From: Clostridia bacterium
Lineage (GTDB): Bacteria; Bacillota; Clostridia; Oscillospirales; CAG-272
Assembly (NCBI GenBank): GCA_017961575.1
Contig: JAGCXA010000048.1
Coordinates: 1-58,942, forward strand
DNA length: 58,942 nucleotides
Direction: 5' to 3'
A program made the translations under genes and the position numbers. The notes beneath the pieces are model-generated. The model searched no databases and was not told the DNA's origin. It was given only the letters and a program-made list of their open reading frames with translations. Shown here piece after piece: positions 9,111-16,955 of the stretch (its first letter is position 1; the number at the start of each line of letters is the position of its first letter).

Positions 9111-9127
9111 TATACTGACACAGTATA
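9111..9127. promoter_or_regulatory. Perfect palindrome at the CNNM operon transcription start (possible operator)
   Basis: TATACTG-ACA-CAGTATA, a perfect 7-base inverted repeat with a 3-base centre. It lies a few bases downstream of the reverse -10 box (9132-9137), so a bound repressor would block initiation. I cannot assign the regulator. Confidence 0.5.
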
Positions 9128-9131
9128 GTTT

Positions 9132-9160
9132 ATTATACACGATTGATACGGTTCTGTCAA
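9132..9160 (-). promoter_or_regulatory. Promoter of the CNNM pair
   Basis: Reverse strand TTGACA (9155-9160), 17-base spacer, TATAAT (9132-9137), both boxes perfect. Confidence 0.85.
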
Positions 9161-9292
9161 TCGTTTTTCCCGAAGAATGCGGAAAAGCGGGGACGGCGGG
9201 CAAAAAAGCGCGGCGGCGTACCGACGATTTCGGGCGAAGGACGGCGGGGCGTCGCGACTTTCGTTTTTTCGGGGAAAATCAAAGCCACCCCC

Positions 9293-9322
9293 TTGATTTT
9301 GGCGGGGATAATATGATAAAAT
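9293..9322 (+). promoter_or_regulatory. Possible promoter of the FtsK/SpoIIIE gene
   Basis: TTGATT (9293-9298), 18-base spacer, TAAAAT (9317-9322) in an A/T-rich patch 35-60 bases before the ATG. Several overlapping TAATAT-like hexamers make the exact -10 box uncertain. Confidence 0.4.
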
Positions 9323-9355
9323 AATAATATATGATAAAAAGGGGGCGTCTTTCGG

Positions 9356-12300
9356 ATGAGGAAACCGGCGAAACGAAAACCGAAGACGCCGGAGAAAACT
9401 CCGGGAGACGGGAAACGGCGCGACCGCCTCACTCCGCCCCTGCTCTCGGTCGTCGCCCTGTTCTCCGCGCTCGCATTTCTCGGCGTGCGGCTGGGATTCG
9501 ACGTCGGGTTTCTCGGACGGCGGCTGATCCTGCTTCTCTCGGGGCTGTTCGGGGCGGGGGTCGCCCTGATCCCGCTTCTGCTCGTCTTCCTCTCGCTCCG
9601 GGCGCGGGAAGACATCCCCGCGGGACGCTTTCTTTCGCGCGCCGTCTTCACCCTGCTGTTTCTGTTTCTGATCTCGCTTATTTTCGGGAAGCGGATGCCC
9701 GTCCGCGAGGCGTTCTCGCACGGGACCGATCTCTCCGGGGGCGGCGCCGTCGGCGCTCTGCTCCGCGGGGCGCTCGAATCGGCTCTCGGTCCCGTCGGGG
9801 TCCTGCTCTTCCCTCTTCTCGTCGTTCTGTTTTACTTCGTATTCTTTCCCCCTGCGCGTCGGTTTGCGTTCCCCTCTCTCTTTCCCGTCCGATCCGGGGA
9901 AGCGGAGCGGCGCGACCCGCCCGCGCAAAAGACAGTCAGAAAGGAGTCGTCCATGAGTTCCCGTCAGTCCAAACCGACCATCGTCGGAGGGGACGGATAT
10001 TATCCCGTCGCCCACCGCGAAGAGGAATCGTTCTCGGAGATCCGGGCAAAAATGGAGAAAGAGGAGCGCACGGGCGCCGAGCGCAAGGGTACTCCCGACG
10101 CGATCGACCCCGAGGACAAGCGCGGCAAGGTCGACGTCGACATCGACCCCCTGCCCGAAGAGGAACTGATCCTGACGCGCGCCGAGATCTCGTCGCCCTC
10201 GGGCGGAGAGTCGCCCGACGTCGTTTCCGCCGCGGAACTCTTCGGGAAACCGGGCTTCGCCTTCACCGAGGAATTCAACCGGACGCCGCCCCCCTCGGTG
10301 CGGCAGGACGAGAACGTCCCGCTCCGCGCCCCCGTCGTCCGGGAAACGCCGCGGGAGGCGACCCCGATCCGGCGCGATCCCCCGACCTTCATCCCCGATC
10401 ATTCGCCGATCCCGCCCGCCTACCGTCCGACCTTCACCGACCACACGGCGCGGAGCGGCGGCGTTCCGACGGGTTCGTCGGCGGGGGCTTCCCCCTCCGC
10501 CGGAGCCGGAACCCCCTACGTTCCGACCTTCCGCAGCGCACCCGCCACCCCCGCCCCTCAACCGACGGCAACCCCGACGGCGCCGACGGGATACGCGCCG
10601 GCGACCCCGGCGCAGGGGCAGGAAGCGCAACCGACGACCCCGCCGCCTGCCCAGACGCAGGGCGTTCCGGCGGGCGGATACGCGCAGCCGACGACCCCCG
10701 TACAGACCCCGGCGGCACAGCCCGCCGTTCAAATGAGCCCCACAGCGCAGCCGATCCAAACGGCGCAACCCGTTCCGCCGCCCGCGGCGCAGTCCGCGCC
10801 GGAACCGGCGGTCGCGCCGCGCAATCCGTTCTCCTATACCGTGACCGAGCGGAACGTCACCGACTCGGCGCACGGGGGACTTTCGGGGCTCTCGATCGAG
10901 ACCAGCCGGGTGTCCGACGCGGCGTCGCCGGAACCCGTCGGCGAGCCGATCCCGGCGTCGATGACGCCGCAGCCGTCGGATCCCTACGCCGACTACTGCC
11001 CGCCTCCGCTCTCGCTCCTGAAACCGGGCGAAGCGAAGATGACCGCCTCCTCGGAGGAGGAGATCCGGCGGAACGCCGAGAACCTGATCGAGACGCTCGA
11101 AAGTTTCAACATCGCGGCGACGATCAACCACGTTTCGCGCGGTCCCCGGATCACGCGCTACGAACTCCGCCCCGACAAGGGGATCCGGATCCGCAGTATC
11201 ACCAACCTGATCGACGATATTTCGATGGCGCTGGCGACTCCGGGCATCCGGATCGAGGCGCCGATCCCGGGGGTCGCCGCCGTCGGCGTCGAGGTGCCGA
11301 ACCGCGTTTCGACCGCCGTCCGGCTCCGCGATATGCTCGACAACGATAAGTTCCGGCAGGCGTCGTCGAAAACGACGGTCTGCGTCGGATCGGACGTCAC
11401 GGGCGACCCGGTCTACGGCGACATCGCGAAGATGCCGCACGCCCTGATCGCCGGCGCGACCGGTATGGGTAAATCGGTCTGCATCAACTCGATCCTCATC
11501 AGTCTGCTCTACAAGGCGCGCCCCGACGAAGTAAAACTGATCCTGGTCGACCCGAAGAAGGTCGAACTCGGCGTCTACAACGGCATCCCGCACCTGCTCG
11601 TCCCGGTGGTCGTCGAGCCGCAGAAAGCGGCGGGCGCCCTGGTCTGGGCGGTGGGCGAGATGGAACGCCGCTTCAACCTGATCGAGCAGACCGCCGTCCG
11701 CGACCTCAAAGGGTACAACAAGGTGGTGCGCGAGCATCCCGAACTCGGCGGAACGCCGCTCCCGCAGATCGTGATCGTCATCGACGAGTTGAACGACCTG
11801 ATGATGAGCGCGCGCGACGCGGTGGAGGACGCGATCTGCCGGATCGCGCAGAAGGCGCGCGCCGCCGGGATCCATCTGCTGATCGGGACGCAGCGCCCGT
11901 CGGTCGACGTCATCACCGGCGTCATCAAGGCGAATATTCCCTCGCGGCTCGCGTTCCACGTCGCGTCGCAGGTCGACTCGCGCACCATCCTCGACACGAG
12001 CGGCGCGGAAAAACTGCTTGACCGCGGCGATATGCTCTTCTTCCCGGTCGGCGCGCCGAAGCCGATCCGCGTGCAGGGGTCGCTCGTCGACGACGAAGAG
12101 GTCGAGCGCGTCACGAGTTTCTTAAAACAGGGCGTGGCGGACGGCGCCGCCTACGACAGCGAGATCATGGCGAACATCGAGCGCGAAGCCGAGAAGTGCG
12201 CCCCGAAAGACAAGCGCGCCGAGCGCGACGGAGACGACGAGTTCGGCGACGACGAGGATATTTTCCGCGATCCGCAGTTCATCGCCGCCGTCGAGATCGC

Positions 12301-12484
12301 CGTCCATCTCGGACAGATCTCGACCTCGAAGATCCAGACGAAACTTCGGATCGGGTTCCAGAAGGCGACCAACTTCATCGACCGGATGGAGGAGATGGGG
12401 ATCGTCGGTCCGCACAACGGGTCGAAGCCCCGCGACGTTCTGATCTCCCCCGCCGAGTTCCTTGAAATGAAGGCGCGCCACTGA
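9356..12484 (+). CDS. FtsK/SpoIIIE-family DNA translocase
   Basis: 1042 residues. It pumps chromosomal DNA across a closing septum. N-terminal membrane segments lie at residues about 25-165. A very long linker (about 190-560) is charged and then rich in Pro, Ala, Gln and Thr. The motor domain has Walker A GATGMGKSVC at about 700 and Walker B VIVIDELNDLMM at about 806-815. The RecA-like signature (GIHLLIGTQRPSVDVITG) follows, and a C-terminal winged helix (about 965-1040, QKATNFIDRMEEMGIVG) reads orienting DNA sequences. The usual family Walker B end is DELADLMM or DEFADLMM; here an Asn replaces the Ala. Both a vegetative FtsK and a sporulation SpoIIIE role are possible, and the sequence does not decide. 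The DJ-1 gene follows after 20 bases. Confidence 0.95.
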   Translation: MRKPAKRKPKTPEKTPGDGKRRDRLTPPLLSVVALFSALAFLGVRLGFDVGFLGRRLILLLSGLFGAGVALIPLLLVFLSLRAREDIPAGRFLSRAVFTLLFLFLISLIFGKRMPVREAFSHGTDLSGGGAVGALLRGALESALGPVGVLLFPLLVVLFYFVFFPPARRFAFPSLFPVRSGEAERRDPPAQKTVRKESSMSSRQSKPTIVGGDGYYPVAHREEESFSEIRAKMEKEERTGAERKGTPDAIDPEDKRGKVDVDIDPLPEEELILTRAEISSPSGGESPDVVSAAELFGKPGFAFTEEFNRTPPPSVRQDENVPLRAPVVRETPREATPIRRDPPTFIPDHSPIPPAYRPTFTDHTARSGGVPTGSSAGASPSAGAGTPYVPTFRSAPATPAPQPTATPTAPTGYAPATPAQGQEAQPTTPPPAQTQGVPAGGYAQPTTPVQTPAAQPAVQMSPTAQPIQTAQPVPPPAAQSAPEPAVAPRNPFSYTVTERNVTDSAHGGLSGLSIETSRVSDAASPEPVGEPIPASMTPQPSDPYADYCPPPLSLLKPGEAKMTASSEEEIRRNAENLIETLESFNIAATINHVSRGPRITRYELRPDKGIRIRSITNLIDDISMALATPGIRIEAPIPGVAAVGVEVPNRVSTAVRLRDMLDNDKFRQASSKTTVCVGSDVTGDPVYGDIAKMPHALIAGATGMGKSVCINSILISLLYKARPDEVKLILVDPKKVELGVYNGIPHLLVPVVVEPQKAAGALVWAVGEMERRFNLIEQTAVRDLKGYNKVVREHPELGGTPLPQIVIVIDELNDLMMSARDAVEDAICRIAQKARAAGIHLLIGTQRPSVDVITGVIKANIPSRLAFHVASQVDSRTILDTSGAEKLLDRGDMLFFPVGAPKPIRVQGSLVDDEEVERVTSFLKQGVADGAAYDSEIMANIEREAEKCAPKDKRAERDGDDEFGDDEDIFRDPQFIAAVEIAVHLGQISTSKIQTKLRIGFQKATNFIDRMEEMGIVGPHNGSKPRDVLISPAEFLEMKARH

Positions 12485-12504
12485 CCGAAAGTGAGGAAAA
12501 CGAT

Positions 12505-13062
12505 ATGATCCTGCTACTGCTCGCGGACGGCTTCGAGGAAACCGAAGCTTTGGTTCCGCTCGATCTGCTCCGGCGCGGAAAATGCGACGTGAAGACCGTC
12601 GGGATTACAGGGAAAACCGTGACCGGCGCGCACGGGATCGCCGTGACGGCGGACCTTCTGCCGCGCGAGGTGAAGGGAAAGATCGACGCCCTGATCCTGC
12701 CGGGCGGGATGCCGGGGGCGCTGAACCTCGACGGCTCGTCCGACGTCGACCGGCTGATCGAAAAAACGAGGGCGGACGAAGGGCGGCTCGCCGCCATCTG
12801 CGCCGCGCCGCTCGTGCTGGGACGGCGGGGGCTGCTTTCGGGCAAGCGCGCCGTCTGCTTCCCCGGTTTTGAAAACGAACTCAGGGGCGCCGTCAGGTCA
12901 AACAAACGGGTCGAGACCGACGGGGACGTCACCACCGCCGTCGGGATGGGCGCCGCCTACGAATTCGGGCTGGCGCTCCTATCGCTTCTCGCCGGACGGG
13001 AAACGGCGGAGCGGGTGCGTTCGTCCTCTCTGATCCCCGACGGGATCGGGATCCCCGACTGA
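12505..13062 (+). CDS. DJ-1/PfpI family protein
   Basis: 185 residues, a single DJ-1/PfpI domain. The nucleophile elbow AAICAAP holds Cys99, and Glu14 in FEETEALVPLDLLRR matches the Glu that supports this Cys in human DJ-1 and YajL. LILPGGMPGALNL is the other family hallmark. Reported roles in the family include glyoxalase, protein or nucleotide deglycation and redox chaperone activity; which applies here cannot be told. GTGAGGA precedes the ATG. It sits 20 bases after ftsK and 19 before the next gene, probably in one transcript. Confidence 0.9.
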   Translation: MILLLLADGFEETEALVPLDLLRRGKCDVKTVGITGKTVTGAHGIAVTADLLPREVKGKIDALILPGGMPGALNLDGSSDVDRLIEKTRADEGRLAAICAAPLVLGRRGLLSGKRAVCFPGFENELRGAVRSNKRVETDGDVTTAVGMGAAYEFGLALLSLLAGRETAERVRSSSLIPDGIGIPD

Positions 13063-13081
13063 AACAAAAAAAGAGGTTACC

Positions 13082-13765
13082 ATGGTTCTGAAACCGAAAG
13101 AAACCCACGTCGCCTATCGCTGCCCCGACTGCGGGACCGCCGTCTACGGTCTTGTCGGGGATTTCATCCCCGCGTCGGGGATGCTCCGGCTGAAATGCCC
13201 CTGCGGGAAGAGCCGGATGCAGATCATACCGTCGCCCGACCGGGAGAAGATCCGCTTTGACGTTCCCTGCCTGTTCTGCCGGCAGGATCACCATTTCTCG
13301 GTCTCGCGGAACGTGGTGTTCGGAGATCGGCTTTTCCTTCTGAACTGCCCCTATACCAATATGGACGTCGGTTTTCTCGGTCCGCGTGAGGAGGTCGACC
13401 GGGCGGTCGCGGAACAGGAAAAAGAACTCGCGAAACTCGCGGGGGCGTTCGGGGTCGAGCGACTCCGCGACCTCTCGCCCGAGGAGAGCGAGGAGATCCT
13501 GCCCGACGCGCAGGTGCACGACGTCATCCGCTTCATCGTCAAGGAGATGGAAGCCGACGGGGAGATCACCTGCCCCTGCGGGAGCGGGACCTACGAGACC
13601 GGGATGACCGAGAACGGGATCCTCGTCTACTGCCCCGTCTGCGGCGCGTCGCATCTCTTCCCCGCGAACAGCGTCTCGGACGCCGAACGTTTCCTGCATT
13701 GCGAACGTCTGGAACTGACGAACCCCCGGAAATCGCCCTGGAAAGAGGGGGGTCAGACCCCGTAA
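13082..13765 (+). CDS. Cys-rich zinc-ribbon protein (CpXC-like)
   Basis: 227 residues, cytoplasmic. At least three Cys pairs can be seen: YRCPDCGTAVYG with LKCPCGK (residues about 14-45), VPCLFCRQDHHF, and TCPCGSG paired with VYCPVCGASH in the C-terminal part. The CPxCG spacing indicates structural zinc ribbons. A Glu/Asp-rich helical middle (about 100-160) separates them. The layout resembles CpXC-type proteins common in Clostridia; no catalytic function can be given. GAGGT lies 4 bases before the ATG. Its last 13 bases overlap the end of the convergent amidase gene. Confidence 0.8.
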   Translation: MVLKPKETHVAYRCPDCGTAVYGLVGDFIPASGMLRLKCPCGKSRMQIIPSPDREKIRFDVPCLFCRQDHHFSVSRNVVFGDRLFLLNCPYTNMDVGFLGPREEVDRAVAEQEKELAKLAGAFGVERLRDLSPEESEEILPDAQVHDVIRFIVKEMEADGEITCPCGSGTYETGMTENGILVYCPVCGASHLFPANSVSDAERFLHCERLELTNPRKSPWKEGGQTP

Positions 13766-14316
13766 TAGGCGACGAGCCCCCGATAGATCCCCTCCGCGAA
13801 GAGCGCGGGGTTCTCATTCATCTGCGCCGCCTCGCTCGGGTTGGAGAGGAATCCGAGCTCCGTGAGGACGGCGGGCATCCTCGTTTTCCGAAGCACCCAG
13901 AGTCCCGGTCGCGCGAGCACGCCCCGGTTGCGGAACCCGGTCAGGGCGGTCAGATTTGTCTGGATCGCTCCGGCAATATCCGCCGCGGTCGACGGGATCC
14001 GGTAGACGAGCGACTCGGTTCCGTTCGCGGACGTGTCGAGCGAGGCGTTGGTGTGGATCGACAGGAAGAGATCCGCCCCCCACGTATTCGCCTGATTCGT
14101 TCGGGTCGAGAGACTGGTCGCGTTGCTGGTCCCGAGCTGCGTTTCGGGGGTCGGGCGCGAGAGGCGCGCCGTGAAGTTCGGGTCGTTCTGCAGAAGATCG
14201 TAGAGCGCCCGCCCCACGCGGTAGGTGACGTCCTGCTCGCGGAGTCCGTACCACTCGGCGCCGGTGTTTGGATTCGAGGGGTTGTGCCCCTGATCTACGT
14301 AGACTCTGATCGCCAT
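13753..14316 (-). CDS. N-acetylmuramoyl-L-alanine amidase (Amidase_3)
   Basis: 187 residues, a single Amidase_3 domain that cleaves the amide between muramic acid and L-alanine in peptidoglycan. The zinc ligands fit: His11 in VYVDQGHN, Glu27 in GLREQDVTY, and His88 in FLSIHTNAS. The catalytic Glu153 is in AVLTELGFLS. There is no signal peptide, membrane helix or wall-binding domain, so export would need a non-classical route; phage-type endolysins share this plan. The ribosome-binding site is weak. It runs tail-to-tail into the zinc-ribbon gene with a 13-base coding overlap and is divergent from the TtcA-like gene. Confidence 0.9.
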   Translation of the reverse strand: MAIRVYVDQGHNPSNPNTGAEWYGLREQDVTYRVGRALYDLLQNDPNFTARLSRPTPETQLGTSNATSLSTRTNQANTWGADLFLSIHTNASLDTSANGTESLVYRIPSTAADIAGAIQTNLTALTGFRNRGVLARPGLWVLRKTRMPAVLTELGFLSNPSEAAQMNENPALFAEGIYRGLVAYYGV

Positions 14317-14434
14317 ATTCTTTTTCGCTTTTTCGGAAGCGTCCTTTCTCGGTAATTTCCGGGCGGCGGAACCGTCGCGCCGCCCCCTTTCATTCTATGC
14401 GGATCGGGTCGATCCCGTCCGCCGGGAGATTCAG

Positions 14435-15196
14435 ATGAACGAACTGCAACGGATACTCAGTTTCGTGCGCCGCGCCGTCGACGACTACGGAATGATCGCC
14501 GAGGGCGACAAGATCGCCGTCGGCATTTCGGGCGGGAAAGACTCGCTGACCCTGCTCGCCGCCCTCGCCGCGCTGCGGCGGTTCTACCCTGCGAAGTTCG
14601 ACCTCGTGGGGATCACGGTGGATATGGGGTTCGAGGGCGTCGATCTTGCCCCGATCGCGGAGTTCTGCCGGGCGCTCAACGTGCCGTTTATCGTGGAAAA
14701 GACCGACATCGCGAAGGTGATTTTCGAGATACGCAAAGAATCGAATCCCTGCTCGCTCTGCGCGAAGATGCGGCGCGGGGCGCTCCACGCACGGGCGAAA
14801 GCCGAGGGGTGCAACAAGATCGCGCTCGGACACCACTTCGACGACGCGGTGGAGACCTTTATGCTGAACCTCTTTCACGAGGGGCGGCTCGGATGTTTCT
14901 CGCCCGTGACCTACCTGTCAAGGCGAGACCTGACCCTGATCCGTCCGCTCCTCTACGCGCAGGAAAAGGACGTGCGCTATTATACAAGACACGCCGATCC
15001 GCCGCTCCCGGTGATGAAGAGCCCCTGCCCCGAGGACGGGGAGACCGAGCGCGAGACGATGAAAGTTATGCTCCGCGACCTCGAACGGAAGTACCCCGGA
15101 CTGCGCCACCGCATCTTCGGCGCGCTGTGTAAAGGGGAAATCGACGGGTTCAAAACGACCGAACGCCTGCCGATGGGAAAGGACGAGGGGGAGTAA
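14435..15196 (+). CDS. TtcA-like PP-loop ATPase, probable tRNA 2-thiolation enzyme
   Basis: 253 residues. The PP-loop SGGKDS at 32-37 binds ATP. Two Cys, Cys106 and Cys109 in ESNPCSLCAKMRRG, and a third, Cys198 in MKSPCPEDGE, match the three-Cys iron-sulfur site of the TtcA/TtuA group. GHHFDDAVETF is the second nucleotide-binding signature. The family adds sulfur to tRNA bases (C32 in TtcA); the exact base here is not certain. CGGGAGA precedes the ATG at 14435. It stands alone between divergent and convergent neighbours, and a hairpin repeat starts 4 bases after its stop. Confidence 0.87.
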   Translation: MNELQRILSFVRRAVDDYGMIAEGDKIAVGISGGKDSLTLLAALAALRRFYPAKFDLVGITVDMGFEGVDLAPIAEFCRALNVPFIVEKTDIAKVIFEIRKESNPCSLCAKMRRGALHARAKAEGCNKIALGHHFDDAVETFMLNLFHEGRLGCFSPVTYLSRRDLTLIRPLLYAQEKDVRYYTRHADPPLPVMKSPCPEDGETERETMKVMLRDLERKYPGLRHRIFGALCKGEIDGFKTTERLPMGKDEGE

Positions 15197-15199
15197 GGA

Positions 15200-15254
15200 A
15201 CGATCCCGCTTTCTTGTAAGAAAGCGGGGCAAAGAACTTCATCAAGGGATGAAG
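15200..15254 (+). repeat. Repeat element A, copy 1
   Basis: Begins ACGATCCCGCTTTCTTGTAA. An 11-base-pair stem (CCCGCTTTCTT / AAGAAAGCGGG) is followed by GGCAAAGAACTTC and a second hairpin (TTCATC / GATGAA). Near-copies are at 30085-30140 (same strand) and 15528-15570 (opposite strand). Confidence 0.75.
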
Positions 15255-15333
15255 TCAGCGCGCGATTCGTGACTTGTCGCGCGCGGTTTCAAAAACGGAA
15301 CTGCAAAAGACCCCTTTGCTCTCGAAAAAGAAA

Positions 15334-15372
15334 CGCCGCCTGCCGTTATCGGCGGGCGGCGCGTACTTTTTT
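15334..15372 (+). terminator. Terminator downstream of the TtcA-like gene
   Basis: Stem CGCCGCCTGCCG / CGGCGGGCGGCG (one wobble pair) with loop TTAT, then a T-run at 15367-15372. Confidence 0.75.
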
Positions 15373-15444
15373 CGGCTGTCAAGCGGTCTGCTATGACGCG
15401 ACTATAGAACCAAGGCGCGGCGGAGCGGAGAGCGAGCCGCGCCG

Positions 15445-15481
15445 CAAAAAATACCGGGGAGAGATCGAACGATCTCTCCCC
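15445..15481 (-). terminator. Terminator downstream of the DUF512 gene
   Basis: Perfect 12-base-pair stem GGGGAGAGATCG / CGATCTCTCCCC (15456-15481) with loop AA. On the reverse strand it is followed by GGTATTTTTTG. Confidence 0.75.
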
Positions 15482-15527
15482 AAATGATGAGAATCCTTAC
15501 TGCAATGGCAAAGCCCTTTTCCGCAAT

Positions 15528-15570
15528 CATAAAGTTCTTTGCCGCGCTTTCTACGAAAGAAAGCGCGCGT
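15528..15570 (-). repeat. Repeat element A, copy 3 (inverted)
   Basis: Reverse strand reads CGCGCTTTCTTTCGTAGAAA then GCGCGGCAAAGAACTTTAT. It matches copies 1 and 2 in stem, loop side and the CAAAGAACTT tail. The adjacent last codons of the DUF512 gene also read GACGATCCCGCTTT, the opening of the element, so the repeat may begin inside the coding end. Confidence 0.65.
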
Positions 15571-15577
15571 CCCCCCG

Positions 15578-16897
15578 TCAAAAAGCGGGATCGTCCCCCT
15601 CTCCGAGCATCTCGCGCAGGAGGTTGTTTTCGTCGGTCGGGATCACGGGGACGCCGAGGGCGGTCGAGAGGTCGGACAGGGTCATATCGTCGAGGAACAC
15701 GTCCTCTCCGGCGCGGAGGGCGGAGGCGGGGATCAAAAGCGCGTCGCCGAGTTCAAGGTCGGAAAGCTGCGCGCGGATATCCTGACCCGTGAGCAATCCC
15801 GACACCGTGACCGAATGCCCGAAGAAATCGTTGACGACCGTTTTCACGTTGACGGTCAGGTACGGGTACTTCTCGTGCGTCATCCGCGCGAGTTCCCGGA
15901 TCAATCCCTCGGCGGCGACCCCGGTCGCGACCGTGACCGTGCGGGGCTCGGCGCCCGGCGCCGGGTCGGGCGCGGCGTCGAGTTCGGCGGTGAAGTCCTC
16001 GAGCGCCGAGCGGATCATCCCGACCCCGTTTTCGAGCTGCGGATACCCCTCGTAGTACTCCTCGTCCGGGATCGGAAGACCGGCGCAAAGGTAGAACTCG
16101 TCGGCGCAGAAGAACAGGCGGGAGCCGTACTTTTCAAGGCACTCTTCCGCGAAGGCGTCGACCTGCCGGATCACGGCGGCGCACTCGACGGGGGTAAACG
16201 GCTTCAAGGGGTAGAGCCCGTCGCGGTGATCGGTCAGTCCGGCGGGCACGACCGACACCGAATCCACGGCGGGCGCGAGCGCGGCGAGGTCGCGCATCGT
16301 GCGCGCGAGTTCCGCCCCGTCGTTCAGTCCCCGGCAAAGCACGATCTGGCAATGCAGTTCGATCCCTGCCGCGGCGAGTTTCGGAAGGTAGGCGAGGACG
16401 GCTCCGGCGCGCTTGTTCTTCATCATCTCGACGCGCAGTTCCGGGTTGGTCGTATGCACCGACACGTTGATCGGCGAAAAGCGCATCTTGACGATGCGGT
16501 CGACGTCCCGGTCGGTCATATTGGTCATCGTGATGTAATTCCCGTGCAGAAACGAGAGCCGCGAATCGTCGTCCTTGAAATAGAGCGACTTCCGCATCCC
16601 CTTCGGCAGTTGGTCGATGAAGCAGAACACGCACTTGTTCCGGCACGCCTGTTTCTCGTCCATCAGCGGGGTCTCAAAGTCCAGCCCCACGTCGTCGTAG
16701 GTCCCCTTCTTTATGGTAACGGTATAGGGGGTTTCATCCCGCAGGAGGGCGAGATCGATCTTTTTCTCGGCGAGATAGAACCGATAATCCAGCACGTCGC
16801 GGATCTCCTCGCCGTTGATCGAAACCAGTTCGTCGCCCGGCAGGATCCCCGCGCGCTCGGCGCGGCTGTGCGGTTCCACGGCGGTGACTTTGACCAT
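15578..16897 (-). CDS. PDZ and radical-SAM protein with DUF512
   Basis: 439 residues. An N-terminal PDZ-like domain (about 1-65) contains SRAERAGILPGDELVSINGE. A radical-SAM segment has Cys85, Cys89 and Cys92 in ACRNKCVFCFIDQLP (CX3CX2C, binding a 4Fe-4S cluster). The C-terminal half is DUF512 (GLNDGAELARTMRDL, VVNDFFGHSVTVSGLLTG). Family members occur widely in anaerobic Firmicutes; no reaction is established to my knowledge. GGAGG lies 6 bases before the ATG. It is downstream of rnfB on the same strand with a 58-base gap holding a palindrome, so co-transcription with rnf is possible but partly blocked. Its last codons overlap a repeat signature. Confidence 0.92.
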   Translation of the reverse strand: MVKVTAVEPHSRAERAGILPGDELVSINGEEIRDVLDYRFYLAEKKIDLALLRDETPYTVTIKKGTYDDVGLDFETPLMDEKQACRNKCVFCFIDQLPKGMRKSLYFKDDDSRLSFLHGNYITMTNMTDRDVDRIVKMRFSPINVSVHTTNPELRVEMMKNKRAGAVLAYLPKLAAAGIELHCQIVLCRGLNDGAELARTMRDLAALAPAVDSVSVVPAGLTDHRDGLYPLKPFTPVECAAVIRQVDAFAEECLEKYGSRLFFCADEFYLCAGLPIPDEEYYEGYPQLENGVGMIRSALEDFTAELDAAPDPAPGAEPRTVTVATGVAAEGLIRELARMTHEKYPYLTVNVKTVVNDFFGHSVTVSGLLTGQDIRAQLSDLELGDALLIPASALRAGEDVFLDDMTLSDLSTALGVPVIPTDENNLLREMLGEGDDPAF

Positions 16898-16929
16898 ATC
16901 CGTCCTCCTTTCCTTTTTTCGGGATCAAG

Positions 16930-16951
16930 AACGCCGCCCGCGGGCGGCGTT
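16930..16951 (-). terminator. GC palindrome after rnfB (weak terminator or processing site)
   Basis: AACGCCGCCCG / CGGGCGGCGTT, a perfect 22-base palindrome without a spare loop. On the reverse strand it is followed by only CTTGATCC, so termination would be partial. Confidence 0.4.
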
Positions 16952-16955
16952 CACT

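Larger units (their letters stand above)
15197..15577. other. 381-base intergenic region: two repeat copies and two terminators
   Basis: No gene seen. It holds repeat element A in forward orientation at the ttcA end and in reverse orientation at the DUF512 end, with a forward and a reverse terminator between them. A loose GC hairpin lies around 15415-15444. Confidence 0.7.

Noticed and set aside
8807-11959. A 1050-codon open frame on the reverse strand across the ftsK gene
   Set aside because: It is antisense to a clear FtsK/SpoIIIE protein, is dominated by Arg, Gly and Asp, and arises from the GC-rich codon pattern of the real gene.
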